Below, piece by piece: positions 31,501-40,516 of a stretch of 64,000 nucleotides of DNA. The stretch comes from Streptomyces fungicidicus (GTDB lineage: Bacteria; Actinomycetota; Actinomycetes; Streptomycetales; Streptomycetaceae). A program made the translations under genes and the position numbers. The notes under the pieces are model-generated. The model was not told the origin of the DNA. It ran no database searches and was given only the letters and a program-made list of their open reading frames with translations. Location: NCBI RefSeq assembly GCF_003665435.1, contig NZ_CP023407.1, positions 3,720,001-3,784,000 of the forward strand, given 5' to 3'. Each line of letters opens with the position of its first letter. Position 1 is the stretch's first letter.

Positions 31501-33260
31501 ACGACGGTCCCGCGCCCGCACAGGGCGCTGCCGTGCCGCCGCAAGGAGTTCCCGTCCCCGCGCACGGCGGTCCCGTACCGGCTCAGGGCGCCGCAACCAC
31601 GCCGCACGGTGCTGCCGCACCGGCACCCGGTGCTTCCGTGCCCGCGCAAGGTGCTGCGGTACCTCCGCACGGTGGTCCCGTGCCGCCGCACGGTGGTCCC
31701 GTGTCCGCACAGGGCGCTGCCGTACCCCCGCAAGGGGTCCCCGTCCCCGCGCACGGCGGTCCCGTACCGGCTCAGGGCGCCGCAGCCACGCCGCAGGGTG
31801 CAGCCGTAGCCCCGCAGGGCGCTTCCGCACCCGGGCAGGGTGCTGCCCCAGCCCCGCACGGGGCTTCCGTGCCGTCCCAGGGTGTGCCCGCGCACGGTGC
31901 CGCCGTGCAGGGGGAGGGTCAGCCCTTGCCCGCTGCCCAGCCGTTGCCCGCCGAGGGCACCCCCGCTCCGCAGCAGTGGCCCGCCGCCGGTGACACCTCC
32001 GGAGCCGGGACCGCCGTTCCGGCGGGGCCGACCCCCGCCTCCGGCACCCCGCTGCCGCCCGAGGGCGCTCCGGTCCAGCGGGCCGCCCAGCCGCTGCCCG
32101 CGGAGGCCTCGGCGCCGGTGGATCCGAACTCGACGCAGGGCCGGGCGATCAGCGTGCGGACGCTGGGCCAGGGCGTGCCGTTCAACCGGCAGGCCGCCCA
32201 GGTCCAGCAGCCACTGGCGTCGGCGACGCCGCCCCCGCACCAGCCGGGCGGCTCCGGCCGCCGCCGCAAGCTCGGTACGCGTCCCGACCCGGCCGCGGGC
32301 AGCGAGCAGAACGCCCGCCCGCATCCGTCGGGCGGCGAGCCCACACCCGCCGACGCCCAGGCGCCGGCCCAGGCGCAGTCCCGGCTCGCGCCGGCGGGCG
32401 AGGCCGGACGTTCGTACGCCATAGGGGCGCCCTCCGCGGACGCCGCCGAGGGACCCGAGCCGCTGGACGGTCCGGGCGGGGCCGTCGAAGTGGCGGATCC
32501 GCCGCGTCCGCAGCCGATGGACGACGAGCTGCCGCCGGAGCCGCTGGACAACCCGCGCCGGCTGCTGGTGTGGCCCGCGCCGGACGTCACGACGCAGCAG
32601 GCGCTGAGCGACCGCGGCTACCGGCCGGTGATCGTGCACTCGCGCGAGGAGGTCGACGCGCAGATCGCGGCCTTCCCCGCCGCGCTGTTCGTGGACCCGC
32701 TGACCGGTCCGATCACCCGCACGGCGCTCCAGTCGCTGCGGCAGGCGGCGGTGGCCGCCGAGGTGCCGGTGCTCGTCACGGCCGGACTCGGTCAGGCCTC
32801 GCGCGACGCCGCGTACGGCGCCGACCCCGCCGTGCTGCTGAAGGCGCTCGCGCCGCGCGACAGCGAACAGCACCCCCCGCGGGTGCTGCTGATCGAGGAG
32901 CACGCGGAGATCGCGCTGGCGCTGACCGGCACCCTGGAACGGCGCGGCATGCAGGTCGCGCGGGCCGCGAGCGACGCCGACGCGGTGACGCTCGCGGGGC
33001 AGTTCCGGCCGAACCTGGTGGTGATGGACCTGATGCAGGTGCGGCGCCGCCAAGCCGGTTCCGCCGGGATCGTCGACTGGCTGCGGGCGAACGGGCAGCT
33101 CACCCGCACCCCGCTGGTCGTCTACACGGCCGCCGTCGACCAGGCGGACCTGCCCCGGCTGGCCTCCGGCGAGACGGTGCTGTTCCTCGCGGAGCGCTCC
33201 ACCAGCGCCGAGGTGCAGGACCGGATCGTCGACCTGCTGTCACGGATCGGGACCAACTGA
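28569..33260 (+). CDS. Giant PAS/degenerate histidine kinase-receiver protein
   Basis: A 1563-aa cytoplasmic protein with two PAS domains (about 12-110 and 138-255), a coiled coil (about 260-345), a kinase-like region, a long disordered Pro/Ala/Gln/Gly segment (about 560-1310) and two receiver-like domains (about 1335-1435, 1440-1563). The kinase region keeps the DHp shape but the H-box reads LLGRSLRGPLDEL, without histidine, and the ATPase N and G boxes are not recognisable. The last receiver keeps VVMDLMQ with Asp but has FLAERS where the conserved Lys should be. It is probably a signalling scaffold or pseudokinase rather than a working phosphorelay. GTG at 28569 with GGAGG 10 nt upstream. 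An S. coelicolor orthologue exists from memory; function unknown. Confidence 0.85.
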   Translation: MSSRPSRGAARLAAILDALPDALVLVNANGTVVNANTIALEAFETPGTALVGRGLLDLLPEFDSKLIPGSMRRPDHVDPARTKPTRMTARRTDGTEFPVEVTSANLENSQQTYDSYGYTGNELLMLVVRDLSGTVDTEAELARSQRQTEMILRAASEGVVGTDTDGRIVLVNPAAAQILGYRAGELGGRELHTLVLHSRADGAPFPYDESPLADTLRSGRKHRVRGQVLYAKNGDQVPVDLTTAPVRDGDQLVGAVMTFADRRTYDALVAEKEDAERKGAEELERLAEEHASELTALRQSHVTELEELRERHAEELAANEERYAALGEREKDRYEALAARHDQLLTLLGRSLRGPLDELRRELSALAADDAGQLWPEANQVLHHLSAGYARITTLIDNVLGYQQLDAGGGQVARTKVMLDAVVAAGVDGAVELVGPGRVQFAVHAPPIEAEVEPRLLATALAHLVADVAGVDATGNTPVAAAGGYLDNTVVVAAAQRGEVVRIEVRGPYGGGDPVHQPIVRGIVRAHGGVLQTHEVPGMSGSAYVLEVPIGGGAGAVAAPPASQDVAVPAEEAAPAEPATSGGRRRARRSSVDAFLESEMPGADDGGSDGTDTAPTGRRRRRAAEAAAAAEAAVATAAEPVRAQLPAQASGGTGRRRGRPAEDATGAVGAEVELAGAAGVSEGAVVTAAEHAAGAAASNTGLGGTVPPQGVPAPSGRRARHGSGEQQALPAALPAPSGGDGAADAPQAGVAVHVPAQASGQQQPTGRRRRALAAATERAAAQEAAPRTVFALPPAEADQEQPAGQQAEAVGHAGADESRHDAVAHDQAEDHTPPQPHPTTAPTGRRRRAMARPAQPDGTNAQAPGAPAQWGTAPVPAPGAAVPPQGAAAVSPQGNPAPAQGAAAPAHGASVPAQGATAPAQGAPVPPHGTPAPAQGAAVSPQGAAVPAHGGPVPAQGAAVPPHGGPVPAQSTAAVPPHDGPAPAQGAAVPPQGVPVPAHGGPVPAQGAATTPHGAAAPAPGASVPAQGAAVPPHGGPVPPHGGPVSAQGAAVPPQGVPVPAHGGPVPAQGAAATPQGAAVAPQGASAPGQGAAPAPHGASVPSQGVPAHGAAVQGEGQPLPAAQPLPAEGTPAPQQWPAAGDTSGAGTAVPAGPTPASGTPLPPEGAPVQRAAQPLPAEASAPVDPNSTQGRAISVRTLGQGVPFNRQAAQVQQPLASATPPPHQPGGSGRRRKLGTRPDPAAGSEQNARPHPSGGEPTPADAQAPAQAQSRLAPAGEAGRSYAIGAPSADAAEGPEPLDGPGGAVEVADPPRPQPMDDELPPEPLDNPRRLLVWPAPDVTTQQALSDRGYRPVIVHSREEVDAQIAAFPAALFVDPLTGPITRTALQSLRQAAVAAEVPVLVTAGLGQASRDAAYGADPAVLLKALAPRDSEQHPPRVLLIEEHAEIALALTGTLERRGMQVARAASDADAVTLAGQFRPNLVVMDLMQVRRRQAGSAGIVDWLRANGQLTRTPLVVYTAAVDQADLPRLASGETVLFLAERSTSAEVQDRIVDLLSRIGTN
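31140..31910 (+). repeat. Degenerate tandem repeat in the disordered part of the giant sensor protein
   Basis: Units of about 24-30 bp encode variants of PAQGAAVPPHGGPV, roughly 25-30 times in a row, with longer higher-order blocks (for example 31545-31600 resembles 31740-31795). The repeat is in frame throughout, so copy-number change would alter linker length without breaking the protein. Confidence 0.85.
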
Positions 33261-33294
33261 CGGACGGGCCCCACCGCCCGCGGACGAACGGAGT

Positions 33295-33336
33295 GCGCCG
33301 GCCGGCGAGCGGGATGTTCCGCTCGCCGGCCGGCGC
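33295..33336. terminator. Strong bidirectional terminator
   Basis: Perfect 18-bp arms (33295-33312, 33319-33336; core GCGCCGGCCGGCGAGCGG) with a 6-nt loop between convergent genes. Confidence 0.85.
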
Positions 33337-33351
33337 GCTGCCGTACGGGCG

Positions 33352-35007
<1,656 letters not shown>

Positions 35008-35064
35008 GGCGTCCTCCTGGGCGACATTGCCTGCGGGGCGGTAGGGGCTGCGCTGATTCTGCGC

Positions 35065-35082
35065 ACATACCACGCGGTATGT
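35065..35082 (-). promoter_or_regulatory. Inverted repeat upstream of the acyl-CoA ligase (TetR-type operator candidate)
   Basis: ACATACC-ACGC-GGTATGT, a perfect 7-4-7 palindrome. Similar sequences are bound by TetR-family regulators of fatty-acid genes in actinobacteria. No TetR gene lies in the window. Confidence 0.6.
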
Positions 35083-35132
35083 CACTAGGGGAGCGGATGA
35101 TCGATCAGTCCGTGCCCGGCGGGCGCCGCGCC

Positions 35133-35696
35133 TCAGGAGCGGACGAGTCCCAGCTCGGCGTCGTCGCGGAGCTTGCCCAGCGCTCTCGACACGGCGGACT
35201 TCACCGTGCCGACCGAGACGCCGAGCACCTCGGCGGTCTGCACCTCGCTGAGGTCCTCGTAGTACCGCAGGACGACCATCGCCCGCTGCCGCGCCGGCAG
35301 CCGCATGATCGCCCGCCACATCGCGTCGCGCAGCGCCTGCCGCTCGGCCGGGTCGTCGCCGGGCACCGGGTCCGGCTCGGGCAGCTCGTCGCAGGCGAAC
35401 TCGTCGACCCTGCGCTTGCGCCACTGCGAGGTCCGGGTGTTCAGCAGGGCCCTGCGCACATAGCCGTCGAGGGCTCGGTGGTCCTCTATGCGCTCCCAGG
35501 CGACGTACGTCTTGGCGAGCGCGGTCTGCAGCAGGTCCTCCGCGTCGCTCGGGTTCCCGGTCAGCGACCGGGCCGTACGCAGGAGCACCGGCTGGCGGGC
35601 CCTCATGTACGACGAGAACGACGGGTACGGGAGGGTCTGCGCCGCTGTGGCTGGAGTGGCGGCCCTCGAAGCGCTGGTGCAGACGGGTGTGGTCAT
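35133..35696 (-). CDS. SigE-family ECF RNA polymerase sigma factor
   Basis: A 187-aa sigma-70 factor with region 2 (RTARSLTGNPSDAEDLLQTALAKTYVAWERI) and region 4 (RLPARQRAMVVLRYYEDLSEVQTAEVLGVSVGTVKSAVSRAL) of the actinobacterial SigE-family ECF group. No anti-sigma gene is adjacent, so control is not evident. ATG at 35696. The group name SigE family does not mean that it is the S. coelicolor SigE envelope-stress factor. Confidence 0.9.
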   Translation of the reverse strand: MTTPVCTSASRAATPATAAQTLPYPSFSSYMRARQPVLLRTARSLTGNPSDAEDLLQTALAKTYVAWERIEDHRALDGYVRRALLNTRTSQWRKRRVDEFACDELPEPDPVPGDDPAERQALRDAMWRAIMRLPARQRAMVVLRYYEDLSEVQTAEVLGVSVGTVKSAVSRALGKLRDDAELGLVRS

Positions 35697-35940
35697 GGCT
35701 CAACGCTATGAGCGGGGCCGCTCCGGCGGATCGCCCGCAGGTCCCGAAGCCGGATCCCCCTCAGGTTGTAGGGGTGGGGCCGGCCCCACCTCCTGAAGGT
35801 GGACGAGCGGGTGAGGGGTACTGCGGGTCGACCCTGAGGGGGCCGGGCCCGAGAAACGCCCGTGCGGCGGTACCGGAGTACCGCCGCCAAGACGCCTCGC
35901 ACCCCCGAGAAGCACACCGGGACGGGTCAGCGCACCGGCC

Positions 35941-36264
35941 TCACCACAGCGGGCTGAAGCTGATGGCCACGTTGTCGTTGCCCTGGTTGACGGCCGTGAA
36001 GGCGGATCCGTTGACCTGGGCGCTGTTGCTCTGGTTGGTGGCGCCGGGCCCGTTGGCCTGCTGCTGCGAGGTGGCCGAGTTGCCGAAGTTGTCGCCGCCG
36101 ACGCCGGTGCCGAGGGCGTCGGCCTGGGCGGTCGTGACCGTCGCGCTGGCTCCGTCGTCCGCGAGGGCGCCGTTGTCCGCCGCCGCGACGCCGGTGAAGA
36201 GGGCGGCGGCGAGCGGAAGGGCGGAGACCGCGGCGATGACGCGGGCGGTACGGATGCTTGCCAT
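35941..36264 (-). CDS. Small secreted Asn/Gln-rich protein
   Basis: A 107-aa protein with a signal peptide (about 1-28, cleavage after AAA) and a mature part rich in N, Q, S, G and A, including GDNFGNSATSQQQANGPG and NQSNSAQVNGSAFTAVNQGND, ending in an aromatic tail. It resembles in composition, and in an FGNSAT-like stretch, the rodlin proteins that form surface fibres on Streptomyces spores, but lacks clear overall similarity that I can vouch for. GGAGGG precedes the ATG at 36264. A surface or amyloid-type role is a hypothesis only. Confidence 0.7.
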   Translation of the reverse strand: MASIRTARVIAAVSALPLAAALFTGVAAADNGALADDGASATVTTAQADALGTGVGGDNFGNSATSQQQANGPGATNQSNSAQVNGSAFTAVNQGNDNVAISFSPLW

Positions 36265-36605
36265 GTTGTTCCCTCCAGAACATGGACGCACCGGCTCATG
36301 GCCTTGTGTGCGTGAAGTACGGCTGTCACCGGGGAAGTTGTCCCCCCGCCCCGGTGTGGTGCACGACGTCGCGAGATCAGAGTTGCCCAGGGAATCCCGC
36401 CGAACCACCCCTGAAGCCGCCATTCGCACGCAAGCGTGACGACAGGCCGATAAACCCCCGCACACCCCTGGAGTCCCGTCCGTGCCCGAGGGGGGCCGTC
36501 TCCGTCCCCGTCACCGCAAGAGAGGAAGCGTTCCGCCACTTCTTCCGCTTCTGCCGCGGAACGTCTCCGTCCCGGCGCGTCGCACTTTCTCCCCCCTTCC
36601 CTTCT
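36265..36605. other. Intergenic region between the secreted-protein gene and the prim-pol gene
   Basis: 341 bp without a supported gene. It contains the divergent promoters of the two neighbours and short reading frames that look like out-of-frame artefacts. Confidence 0.5.
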
Positions 36606-36621
36606 TCGAACATGTGTACGA
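36606..36621 (+). promoter_or_regulatory. LexA-like SOS box before the prim-pol gene
   Basis: TCGAAC-ATGT-GTACGA matches the actinobacterial LexA consensus TCGAAC-N4-GTTCGA at 11 of 12 fixed positions. It ends 10 nt before the ATG at 36632, so LexA bound here would block transcription or a leaderless start. Confidence 0.55.
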
Positions 36622-36631
36622 ACATGGAGCC

Positions 36632-37504
36632 ATGGCCACCACCGACCGGCAGGCCACGACGCTGGCCCTCGCACACGCCCTGTCAGCCGCCGAGCGCGGG
36701 CTGGCCGTCATCCCCCTGTCCCGGACGAAGCTCCCGGCCCTGCGCTCCCCGCACCACGACGACCCGGAGCCGGCGGGACCGCCCTGCCACGGCGAGTGCG
36801 GCCGCTTCGGCCACGGCGTGCACGACGCCTCCACCGACCCCGCCCGGATCCGCGCCCTGTTCGCCGCGGCGCCCCGCGCCACCGGCTACGGCATCGCCTG
36901 CGGGCTCCCCCCGCACCATCTGATCGGCGTCGACCTGGACACCAAGACCGGCACGGACGCCCGCGCCGCCCTGCGCGAACTGGCGCTGCGTCACCTGTTC
37001 ACCATCCCCGCCACGGTGGTCGTGCTGACCCCGAGCGGCGGCCGCCACCTCTGGCTGACCGGCCCGCCGGACGTCGTCGTCCCCAACTCCGCGGGCCGGC
37101 TCGCCCCCGGCATCGACATCCGGGGCGCCGGCGGCTACCTCGTCGGCCCCGGTTCCTGTACGGACCACGGCGCGTACGCCGCCGCCCCCGGCACCGCGCA
37201 CCTGCCGCCGGCGCCCTGTCCGCCCGCGCTCCTGCGCCTGCTCCTGCCGGCTCCTCGCGCACACCACCCGACACCGGCGCCGGCCGGCGGACACGGCCAG
37301 GGCCTGGTCCAGTTCGTCCTCGCGGCGCACGAGGGCCAGCGCAACACCCGCCTGTTCTGGGCCGCCTGCCGCGCCTACGAGGACGGCATCGGCCCCCTCC
37401 TGGTGGACCCGCTGGTCGCCGCCGCCCGCACCACCGGCCTGTCCGAGCGTGAGGCCCGCGCGACGATCGCGTCGGCCGCGCGCATGACCGCCCACCGCTC
37501 CTGA
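36632..37504 (+). CDS. Chromosomal bifunctional DNA primase/polymerase (prim-pol) protein
   Basis: A 290-aa prim-pol protein with intact catalytic motifs: GVDLDTKTG (Asp101, Asp103), SGGRH (His139) and GIDIRGAGGY (Asp162). It is a chromosomal relative of the AICE replication protein at the left end. The start is the ATG at 36632; an in-frame GTG at 36614 is an alternative, and GGAG lies too close to the ATG for a normal ribosome site, so a leaderless message is possible. A LexA-like box immediately upstream suggests damage induction, and a role in repair or damage-tolerant synthesis is inferred. It has no helicase domain. Confidence 0.85.
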   Translation: MATTDRQATTLALAHALSAAERGLAVIPLSRTKLPALRSPHHDDPEPAGPPCHGECGRFGHGVHDASTDPARIRALFAAAPRATGYGIACGLPPHHLIGVDLDTKTGTDARAALRELALRHLFTIPATVVVLTPSGGRHLWLTGPPDVVVPNSAGRLAPGIDIRGAGGYLVGPGSCTDHGAYAAAPGTAHLPPAPCPPALLRLLLPAPRAHHPTPAPAGGHGQGLVQFVLAAHEGQRNTRLFWAACRAYEDGIGPLLVDPLVAAARTTGLSEREARATIASAARMTAHRS

Positions 37505-37562
37505 CGCCTGCTCCACCGAAATTCGAAAGCCCCGGATGCGCCACCGCCCTAAAGTGCCGACC

Positions 37563-37994
37563 ATGGCACTCGCCCGCGTCGTCCTCGCCTCCGGGCGTCC
37601 GATCGACCTCTCCGACCTGCGCATGTCGTCCACGTACGGCGGACTGCTCGAGGGCTACCCCTGCAAGCCCCTCAACGACGCGAGGATCGACGGACTGCTG
37701 CGCTCCGCCGAACGCGCCTTCCCAGGAGCCCCGGTGCACCTGGTCACGCCGCCGCGCGAGTACCCCGACCAGTACGCGGGCGCCTTCGGCCCGGTGGAGG
37801 TGCTGCCCGCCGTGACCTGCGTCGGCAGCTTCCGCTCCACCTCCCTCGAACCGGCCCACGACCGCGCCCTGTACCGCTCCCGTCTGACCGTCGTCTGGTT
37901 CCAGCCCACCGCTCACGTCCCGTCCGGCCACGACGCGGAGATTGGCCTGCTGGACGTGGCGTGGGAGCGGCTGGCGACGGACGAGGAACTCTGA
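37563..37994 (+). CDS. Conserved protein of unknown function
   Basis: A 143-aa cytoplasmic protein, apparently alpha/beta, with a distinctive N-terminal SSTYGGLLEGYPCKPLND and a central VLPAVTCVGSFRSTSLEPAHD. I do not recognise a family. ATG at 37563. It follows the prim-pol gene by 58 bp and precedes the DinB-fold gene by 29 bp in the same direction, so it may share their transcript. Confidence 0.7.
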   Translation: MALARVVLASGRPIDLSDLRMSSTYGGLLEGYPCKPLNDARIDGLLRSAERAFPGAPVHLVTPPREYPDQYAGAFGPVEVLPAVTCVGSFRSTSLEPAHDRALYRSRLTVVWFQPTAHVPSGHDAEIGLLDVAWERLATDEEL

Positions 37995-38023
37995 CCCGCA
38001 CGCCCCGAGAAAGGCGCCCCCGA

Positions 38024-38536
38024 ATGGACACCTCGCTCCTGCGGTGGCAGTTCGAGCTGACCTGGTCCCTGTTCGAGTACCACCTGGAGCGGCTGGAGCC
38101 GGACGACTTCCTGTGGGAACCCGGCCCCCACTGCTGGACGGTGCGCCGGTCCCCCGACGGCACCTGGGTCCCCGACTGGGCGGAGACCGAACCCGACCCC
38201 GTACCCGTGCCCACCATCGCCTGGGTGAGCTGGCACATGGGCTGGTGGTGGAGCGTGACGCTGGACCACGCCCGGGGCCACCGGCCCCGCGAGCGGACCG
38301 AGGTCACCTGGCCCGGCGAGGGGCGGGCGACGACCGACTGGCTGCGCACCCTGCACGCGGAATGGCTGACGGTCCTGGACGACCTCACCGAGGCGGACCT
38401 GAACGCCACCGCCCCCTTCCCCTGGCCGAACGACCCGGCGCACACCAAGGCCCACATGGTCGCCTGGGTGAACGCGGAACTGATGAAGAACGTCACGGAG
38501 ATCGGCCAGCTCCGGCTGCTGCGGGCCGCGTCCTGA
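38024..38536 (+). CDS. DinB/YfiT-like four-helix metalloprotein
   Basis: A 170-aa DinB-superfamily protein (LRWQFELTWSLFEYHLERL, CWTVRRS, WHMGWWW, KAHMVAWVNAEL). The three histidines in WH, HMG and AHM-type positions fit the usual divalent-metal site. Members act in mycothiol- or bacillithiol-dependent reactions; the exact reaction is unknown. Start at 38024 is preferred over a longer reading. Its stop lies only 7 nt from the stop of the convergent GNAT gene. Confidence 0.82.
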   Translation: MDTSLLRWQFELTWSLFEYHLERLEPDDFLWEPGPHCWTVRRSPDGTWVPDWAETEPDPVPVPTIAWVSWHMGWWWSVTLDHARGHRPRERTEVTWPGEGRATTDWLRTLHAEWLTVLDDLTEADLNATAPFPWPNDPAHTKAHMVAWVNAELMKNVTEIGQLRLLRAAS

Positions 38537-38542
38537 GCGCGC

Positions 38543-39403
38543 TCACCCGAAGTCGTACACCGACCAGTCGGTGAGCGTGCGGTAACCGAGCCGCTGGTAC
38601 AGGGCGTTGCTGGCGGGGTTGGACCGGTCCGCGAACAGCACGACCTCCTCCGCCCCCGCCTCCAGCGCGGCCCGGCTCACCTCCGCCGTGACGGCGGCGG
38701 CGTAGCCCCGGCCGCGCAGCGGGGCCGGCGTGTAGACGACGTCCACCTGCACCTGACCGCCGATCAGCGGATTCCTGCCGGCGACGGAGACGGGGGTGCC
38801 GTCCGGCGTCTCCCAGAGCGTGTAGCGCTTGTCGGCATAGCGGCTCCCGGCCCAGGTGCCGGCGTCCAGGGTGACGTCCTCCCCCACGGCGGCGGCGAAC
38901 TCCCCGCACCAGAACATCGCCTGTTCCAGGTCCTGCTCCCCCAGCTCACGACCCCGTCCGGCCGGGAGCGGCTCCGGCGGGGTGAGAGTGCCGAGGCGGT
39001 ACAGCCGGAGCCGGGTGTCGCGGAGCTTCGGCGTGGCCCCGGTGCATTCCTGCCATGCCTCGGCGAAGGCGGTGGCGGTGCCGTGATCGGCGCTGACGCG
39101 GGAGAGGGAGTGCCCGAGGGCGGCCAGACGGGCGGCGAGGGAGCCCGCCTGCTCCGGGGTGAGCGGGGAGAGGCCCAGCGCGCGGGGCGGGAGCCGGTAG
39201 AAGGTGGCCTGCACCTCGCCCGCCCGCTCCAGCACGCCGAAGCGCGGCGCTTCGGCCCCGAACGCCTCCGCTCCCCGCGTGCGCACCCGCTCGGCCCAGG
39301 TCGACTGCATGACGTGCGCGCCGGGCCGCGAACGCAGGAAGCCCTCCGCCCGGGCGAGGAAGTCGTCGACGTCTTCGGTCAGATACCAGCCGTCCACTCG
39401 CAT
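38543..39403 (-). CDS. GNAT-family N-acetyltransferase
   Basis: A 286-aa protein: residues about 140-286 form a GNAT domain with the pyrophosphate loop region VDVVYTPAPLRGRGYAAAV (acetyl-CoA binding R/Q-x-x-G-x-G/A) and SNPASNALYQRLGYRT. The first 130 residues look like a second, degenerate GNAT-like half, as in some double-domain acetyltransferases. Substrate unknown. ATG at 39403. Confidence 0.88.
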   Translation of the reverse strand: MRVDGWYLTEDVDDFLARAEGFLRSRPGAHVMQSTWAERVRTRGAEAFGAEAPRFGVLERAGEVQATFYRLPPRALGLSPLTPEQAGSLAARLAALGHSLSRVSADHGTATAFAEAWQECTGATPKLRDTRLRLYRLGTLTPPEPLPAGRGRELGEQDLEQAMFWCGEFAAAVGEDVTLDAGTWAGSRYADKRYTLWETPDGTPVSVAGRNPLIGGQVQVDVVYTPAPLRGRGYAAAVTAEVSRAALEAGAEEVVLFADRSNPASNALYQRLGYRTLTDWSVYDFG

Positions 39404-39504
39404 GCCTCATTCTCCACCCGACCCGCCCCGTCCAGGACCCCGTCGGCCGGCACCGCGGTCAGTCGCCAGCCGGAAGCGACGGATGCTCGTGGCATCGTGT
39501 TCCT

Positions 39505-40170
39505 GTGAAAACACCCATGGCTGATCCACCCCGACCGCTTTCGGCATGCTGGCTCCATTGGATCGCTGTGCCGAGCGGGGATCAGTCCGGGATCATGAGC
39601 ATCCTGCGGCTGACGGATCCCGCGCCCGTCTCCTTCAGCTCCGCTCAGGAGGCCATCGACGCGAACAGTCACAACGCCGCCGACGGCTTTACCCGGGTGT
39701 ACGTGAGCCCGGAACTCGACGGGTGGACCCTGGTCGTCGGCCGGTGGTGCGATCCGTGTGACAGAAAGCGTTCGGACAGTGTGCTGCGCATGTGCGAGGA
39801 ACTCAGCGCCCGGTACGGCCAGGCACATGCCTACTACTACGGCGCTCAGGGCACCGGCTCGGCCTGGCTGATCGCGGAGCGTGGGACGGCAGTACGCCGC
39901 TACTGCGAAACCGACGAGGCTGAAGACCACTACCTGACGCTCGGTGAGCCGCTGCCGTATGAACGGCACCGTCGCCAGGAACTGGGACTGTCCCCGGACT
40001 GGGACGCGGCGACCGAGAGCCAGGAGGACGAGGACGAATGGGCCTGGGTCGCCAACGACCTGGCCCCCGAGATCGCCGCCGAGCTCGGAGTCAGCCCGCT
40101 CACCCTCACAGCGGAAACCACTGTGTCCGGCACCGGAGTGCTGGCGCGGACCCCCTACCCCCAGTTCTGA
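39505..40170 (+). CDS. Unknown cytoplasmic protein next to a tRNA integration site
   Basis: A 221-aa acidic protein, no membrane segments, with VVGRWCDPCDRKRSDSVLRM and YYYGAQGTGSAWLIAERG. It resembles uncharacterised Streptomyces proteins that resemble immunity or effector-associated proteins, but I cannot name a family. Start may be the GTG at 39505 or the ATG at 39517; neither has a clear ribosome site. It ends 29 bp before the distal repeat of the tRNA-Ser(UGA) insertion, so it lies just outside that element. Confidence 0.6.
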   Translation: MKTPMADPPRPLSACWLHWIAVPSGDQSGIMSILRLTDPAPVSFSSAQEAIDANSHNAADGFTRVYVSPELDGWTLVVGRWCDPCDRKRSDSVLRMCEELSARYGQAHAYYYGAQGTGSAWLIAERGTAVRRYCETDEAEDHYLTLGEPLPYERHRRQELGLSPDWDAATESQEDEDEWAWVANDLAPEIAAELGVSPLTLTAETTVSGTGVLARTPYPQF

Positions 40171-40198
40171 ATCCGCAGGGAAAGCCGGGGAGCCGCAA

Positions 40199-40235
40199 GG
40201 GCCGTTCTCATTGCTCTCAGCGCGGAGGCGGTGGG
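40199..40235. repeat. Distal 37-bp att-like repeat
   Basis: Contains GGCCGTTCTCATTGC, then CTCAGCGCGGAGGCGGTGGG; differs from the copy at 41053-41089 at one position. It carries a duplicate of the last 13 nt of the tRNA-Ser(UGA) gene. Confidence 0.8.
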
Positions 40236-40309
40236 CCGCTCCGCCGACCTGGTTGTTCCTGCTCGTGACGTCCATCGCCCTGCACATGAGGCCAGAGGGA
40301 AGAGTATTC

Positions 40310-40516
40310 GTGACTTGGGTACGGGTGGCGTGGGACTTGGTCTTCGCAGCCGTCTGCGTGATCGTGGCATGCAACCTTCGCGACTCTGCGTGGCGCATAC
40401 ACGGCTACGCGGCGCATCGCATCGGGGTGAGCCGTCTCTTCACCCCCACGACCGTGAGGATCACGTTCGGCGTTCTCGGCGCCATCGTGATCACAGAAGC
40501 AGCAGTTCGACTGTGA
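40310..40516 (+). CDS. Small two-helix membrane protein inside the tRNA-Ser(UGA) insertion
   Basis: A 68-aa protein with two hydrophobic helices (about 7-22 and 48-64) joined by a polar segment (RIHGYAAHRIGV). The GTG at 40310 is chosen because GAGGGA lies 9 nt upstream; earlier in-frame starts (40265, 40286) lack a site. Family unknown. It is the only supported gene in the insertion. Confidence 0.55.
   Translation: MTWVRVAWDLVFAAVCVIVACNLRDSAWRIHGYAAHRIGVSRLFTPTTVRITFGVLGAIVITEAAVRL

Noticed and set aside
31140..31910. CRISPR array
   Set aside because: The repeats are coding, unequal and without unique spacers.
27822..33053. A 1743-residue open frame on the minus strand
   Set aside because: It is the antisense shadow of the giant PAS/receiver gene and its upstream region; composition is Arg/Gly-rich with no domain, and it crosses the SSI gene and promoter.
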